Below, piece by piece: positions 61,830-64,000 of a stretch of 64,000 nt of DNA. Position 1 is the stretch's first letter. The number at the start of each line of letters is the position of its first letter. The DNA is from DASSNR01 sp036278935 (GTDB lineage Bacteria > Gemmatimonadota > Gemmatimonadetes > Gemmatimonadales > Gemmatimonadaceae), in the NCBI GenBank assembly GCA_036278935.1, contig DASUKA010000057.1, positions 23,085 through 87,084 on the forward strand, given 5' to 3'. The notes beneath the pieces are model-generated. The model did no database searches, had not been told where the DNA came from, and worked only from the letters and a program-made list of their open reading frames with translations. The translations under genes were made by a program, and so were the position numbers.

Positions 61830-62773
61830 TGGACGAAAGTCCATCAGCGGCAATGGATGCGGCGGACATGGCCGATCAGGCTGCCGTGAAGCCCGAAGCC
61901 ACAGGCTCAGCTCATGCCGCACCGGCCCGCGTCACCGACATCCATATTCACATTCAGCCATGGCGGCAGCTCAAGCCCGCCGCGCGCGACACGATGCGAC
62001 GCGGCAAGGAGGAGCACTTCGACTTTCTGCTCTCGCTCATGGATGACCCGCACCTGTTGCTCCGCATTCTCGACGAGCAGCAGATCGCGCGGGTTGGGCT
62101 GGTGAACTATCCCAGCCCGAACATCATGGGGTTCACAGCGGAGACGAACGAATTCGCGGCGCGATATGCGGAGACCGATCGCGCGCGGCTGCTCCCCTAC
62201 GGCGGCGTGGATCCGCTCACCACGAGCGACGTGACGGGCGCGGTGGACCATCTGGTCGAGCTCGGGATCCGCGTGCTCAAGATCCACCCGCCGCACCAGG
62301 GATTCGCGGCCAACGCCTACACGCACGGGCTGGATGCGCTCGCCACGATCTACCGAAAGTGCGAGTCGCACGGGCTCCCCGTGATGGTACACACGGGGAC
62401 GAGCATCTTTCCCGGCGCGCGCAGCAAGTACGGGAACCCGATGGAGCTGGACGACGTGGCCATCGACTTCCCCGATCTGCAGATCATCATGGCGCACGGC
62501 GGGCGGCCGCTCTACATGGCCGAGGCGTTCTTCATTCTGCGGCGGCACCGGCAGGTATGGCTCGACTTGTCGGGCATTCCACCGCGGCGGTTGCTCGAGT
62601 ACTTCCCGCGCATCGAGGAGCTGGCGCCGAAGCTGCTCTGGGGGACGGACTGGCCGAGCCCTGGGGTGAGCAGCATGCGCGAGAACGTGGAGCAGTTTCT
62701 CGCGTTGCCGATCGCGGAGGCGGTGAAACGCGCGGCGCTGGAGGAGAATCCCGAGCGGTTGCTGCCGACGTAG
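61829..62773 (+). CDS. amidohydrolase family protein, ACMSD-like
   Basis: A 314-residue metal-dependent hydrolase of the amidohydrolase 2 family. The metal motif is DIHIHIQPW near residue 37. Further metal positions are in VKIHPPHQGF-like RVLKIHPPHQGF, VMVHTGTSIF, MAHGGRP and the closing LLWGTDWPSPG with its Asp. The first 33 residues are Ala-rich and variable. It starts on the TAATG of the preceding stop. The role in the operon is unknown; a hydrolysis or decarboxylation of a ring-derived acid is possible. Confidence 0.85.
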   Translation: MDESPSAAMDAADMADQAAVKPEATGSAHAAPARVTDIHIHIQPWRQLKPAARDTMRRGKEEHFDFLLSLMDDPHLLLRILDEQQIARVGLVNYPSPNIMGFTAETNEFAARYAETDRARLLPYGGVDPLTTSDVTGAVDHLVELGIRVLKIHPPHQGFAANAYTHGLDALATIYRKCESHGLPVMVHTGTSIFPGARSKYGNPMELDDVAIDFPDLQIIMAHGGRPLYMAEAFFILRRHRQVWLDLSGIPPRRLLEYFPRIEELAPKLLWGTDWPSPGVSSMRENVEQFLALPIAEAVKRAALEENPERLLPT

Positions 62774-63015
62774 GCGCACGATCATCTCTTGATCAGCATT
62801 ACGGTGAGGTGAACAGTGGGTATGGCGGTCGACGACGATATGCCGTACCACAGTCGCTGCTGCGCTGGAATCGCTTCACGTATCCACCACCGCCGCCCCC
62901 GCCCGTTCCCCTCTGGCATCGCGCTACCGCCGCCCGTACCTTCCCCGCGCGTCCGTCTGCCGCGGACCGCGTTTTCCCCCCTCCTCACCCACCTCATCAG
63001 GAGGTCCGATCCAGT
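62774..63015. other. intergenic region before the last gene
   Basis: No supported gene. The second half is Pro-codon-like C-rich DNA. A TACCTT element is present near 62936 but its -35 is poor (TGGCAT). I see no terminator of note after the operon. Confidence 0.4.
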
Positions 63016-64000
63016 GATGCGCAACGTCATACTTGCGCTCGCCGTCACGGCGCTCGCGTGCGCGCCAGCCAGGGGATCGCAGGGGCCCGCCCCTGCCCCA
63101 ACGCCGCAACGCGTGGCCAGCGATACCGCTCAGACGACGAGCGACACGGAACACGTCACGCCGGGACCGGGAGCACTCTCCATCCCGAACGCCAATCCGT
63201 ATCCCAGCACGTACAAGCCCTTCCCCTCACAACCAACCATCATTCGGAACGTCACCCTACTCACGGCGGCCGGCCCGACGATTCGGAACGGCGCGATCGT
63301 CATGAAGGATGGGAAGATCGCCCTCGTGACCGGGAACGCACAGGATCCCCGTATCGCGCAGATGGCCGGGCCGAATGCCGTCATCATCGATGGCACCGGC
63401 AAGTACGTGACGCCGGGCATCATCGACGTGCACTCGCACATGGGCGACTACTCCGCGCCGGCAACGCAGGGGACGAGCGATGGCAACGAGGCGACGAATC
63501 CCACGACGCCCGAAGTATGGGCCGAGCACTCCGTGTGGCCGCAGGACCCGCAGTTCCCGCGCGCACTCGCGGGCGGTGTGACGACGGTCGAGATCCTTCC
63601 CGGCTCGGCCAATCTCATCGGCGGGCGGAGCGCGATCTTGAAGATGGTGCCCGCCCGTACCGTGCAGGGGATGAAGTTTCCCGGCGCGAAGTACGGTCTC
63701 AAGATGGCGTGCGGCGAGAACCCGAAGCGCGTGTACGCGCAACGCGGCCCCTCCACGCGCATGGGGAACATGGCCGGCTACCGCGAGGCGTGGATCAAGG
63801 CGGAGCGCTATCGCCGCAAGTGGGATGCATGGCTCAAGGACCGCAAGGGTCCGCCGCCAGATCGCGACCTCGGGCTCGAGACGCTTGCCGAGGTGCTGCG
63901 CGGCAACATCTACGTGCAGATGCACTGCTACCGCGCCGATGAGATGAAGCAGGTCATCGACATGGGACACGAATTCGGCTACAAGGTGCGCGCCTTCCAT
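63016..64000 (+). CDS. exported amidohydrolase, 3' end outside the window
   Basis: At least 328 residues of a metal-dependent amidohydrolase 1 family protein. The N-terminus MRNVILALAVTALAC is a signal with an imperfect lipobox (Cys at residue 15). A Pro/Asp/Thr-rich linker (APAPTPQRVASDTAQTTSDT) follows. The enzyme part starts near residue 75, and GIIDVHSHMGDY near residue 136 holds the metal His-x-His. The segment LAGGVTTVEILPGSANLIGGR is typical of imidazolonepropionase-like secreted hydrolases. The substrate is unknown. The frame is open at 64000. Confidence 0.85.

Overview
The window is GC-rich chromosomal DNA, almost completely filled with core-metabolism genes. Gene content, gene order and promoter shape suggest a member of the Gemmatimonadota or a close FCB-group relative. 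Supporting points are a 14-gene Complex I operon with separate nuoC and nuoD, a b558-type single-anchor succinate dehydrogenase, an exported TonB-plug protein, and promoters of the form TTG-N20-TANNTT that resemble the Bacteroidetes consensus. The phylum is an inference, not something read directly.

Region 1 (1-19285, minus strand) is one long co-directional unit. It runs nuoA-B-C-D-E-F-G-H-I-J-K-L-M-N, a short hairpin, a phosphomannomutase/phosphoglucomutase, a UPF0182 membrane protein and a carbamate kinase cut by the window edge. Most junctions overlap or are separated by fewer than 10 bases. A clear promoter lies just upstream of nuoA. Region 2 (19424-20916) holds dcd on the plus strand, a perfect 28-bp hairpin, a lipoprotein made almost entirely of Asp-Thr repeats, and a small membrane protein.

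Region 3 (21021-28660) holds mdh-sdhC-sdhA-sdhB, then the molybdopterin genes moaD-moaE-moaA, a cytoplasmic-looking BtuF-type binding protein on the plus strand and an HU-type DNA-binding protein. Malate dehydrogenase, succinate dehydrogenase, citrate synthase (47023) and Complex I together give a large part of the TCA cycle and respiratory chain. Region 4 (28746-48174, minus strand) is a housekeeping superoperon. In transcription order it is gltA, pepA, a TonB-plug protein, yicC-gmk-rpoZ-coaBC, a type 4 uracil-DNA glycosylase, dnaB-radA-ispD-tsaC, a YwlE-like phosphatase, aroE, comF, gap-pgk-tpiA, secG and carA.

Region 5 (48360-53018) is mixed. It has a sulfocyanin-like blue copper protein, an SPW-repeat membrane protein, an MgtC-family protein, a twice-frameshifted PrlF-type antitoxin remnant, tRNA-Leu(CAA), a Spy-like periplasmic protein, and an ECF sigma/anti-sigma pair. 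Region 6 (53099-62773, plus strand) is an aryl-CoA degradation operon headed by a TetR regulator with a palindromic operator on its own promoter. It encodes three enoyl-CoA hydratase-family proteins, an aldehyde dehydrogenase, a PcaF/PaaJ-type thiolase, a BoxB/PaaA-like di-iron oxygenase, a 3-hydroxyacyl-CoA dehydrogenase, a GDPD phosphodiesterase and an amidohydrolase. The last gene (63016 on) is an exported amidohydrolase that runs off the end.

I did not find a wholly new defence or mobile system. The observations most worth following are the shared promoter architecture, the decayed antitoxin beside tRNA-Leu, the BoxB-like oxygenase without visible partners, the Asp-Thr repeat lipoprotein, the repeated TetR operator and the His-for-Cys change in the glycosylase.
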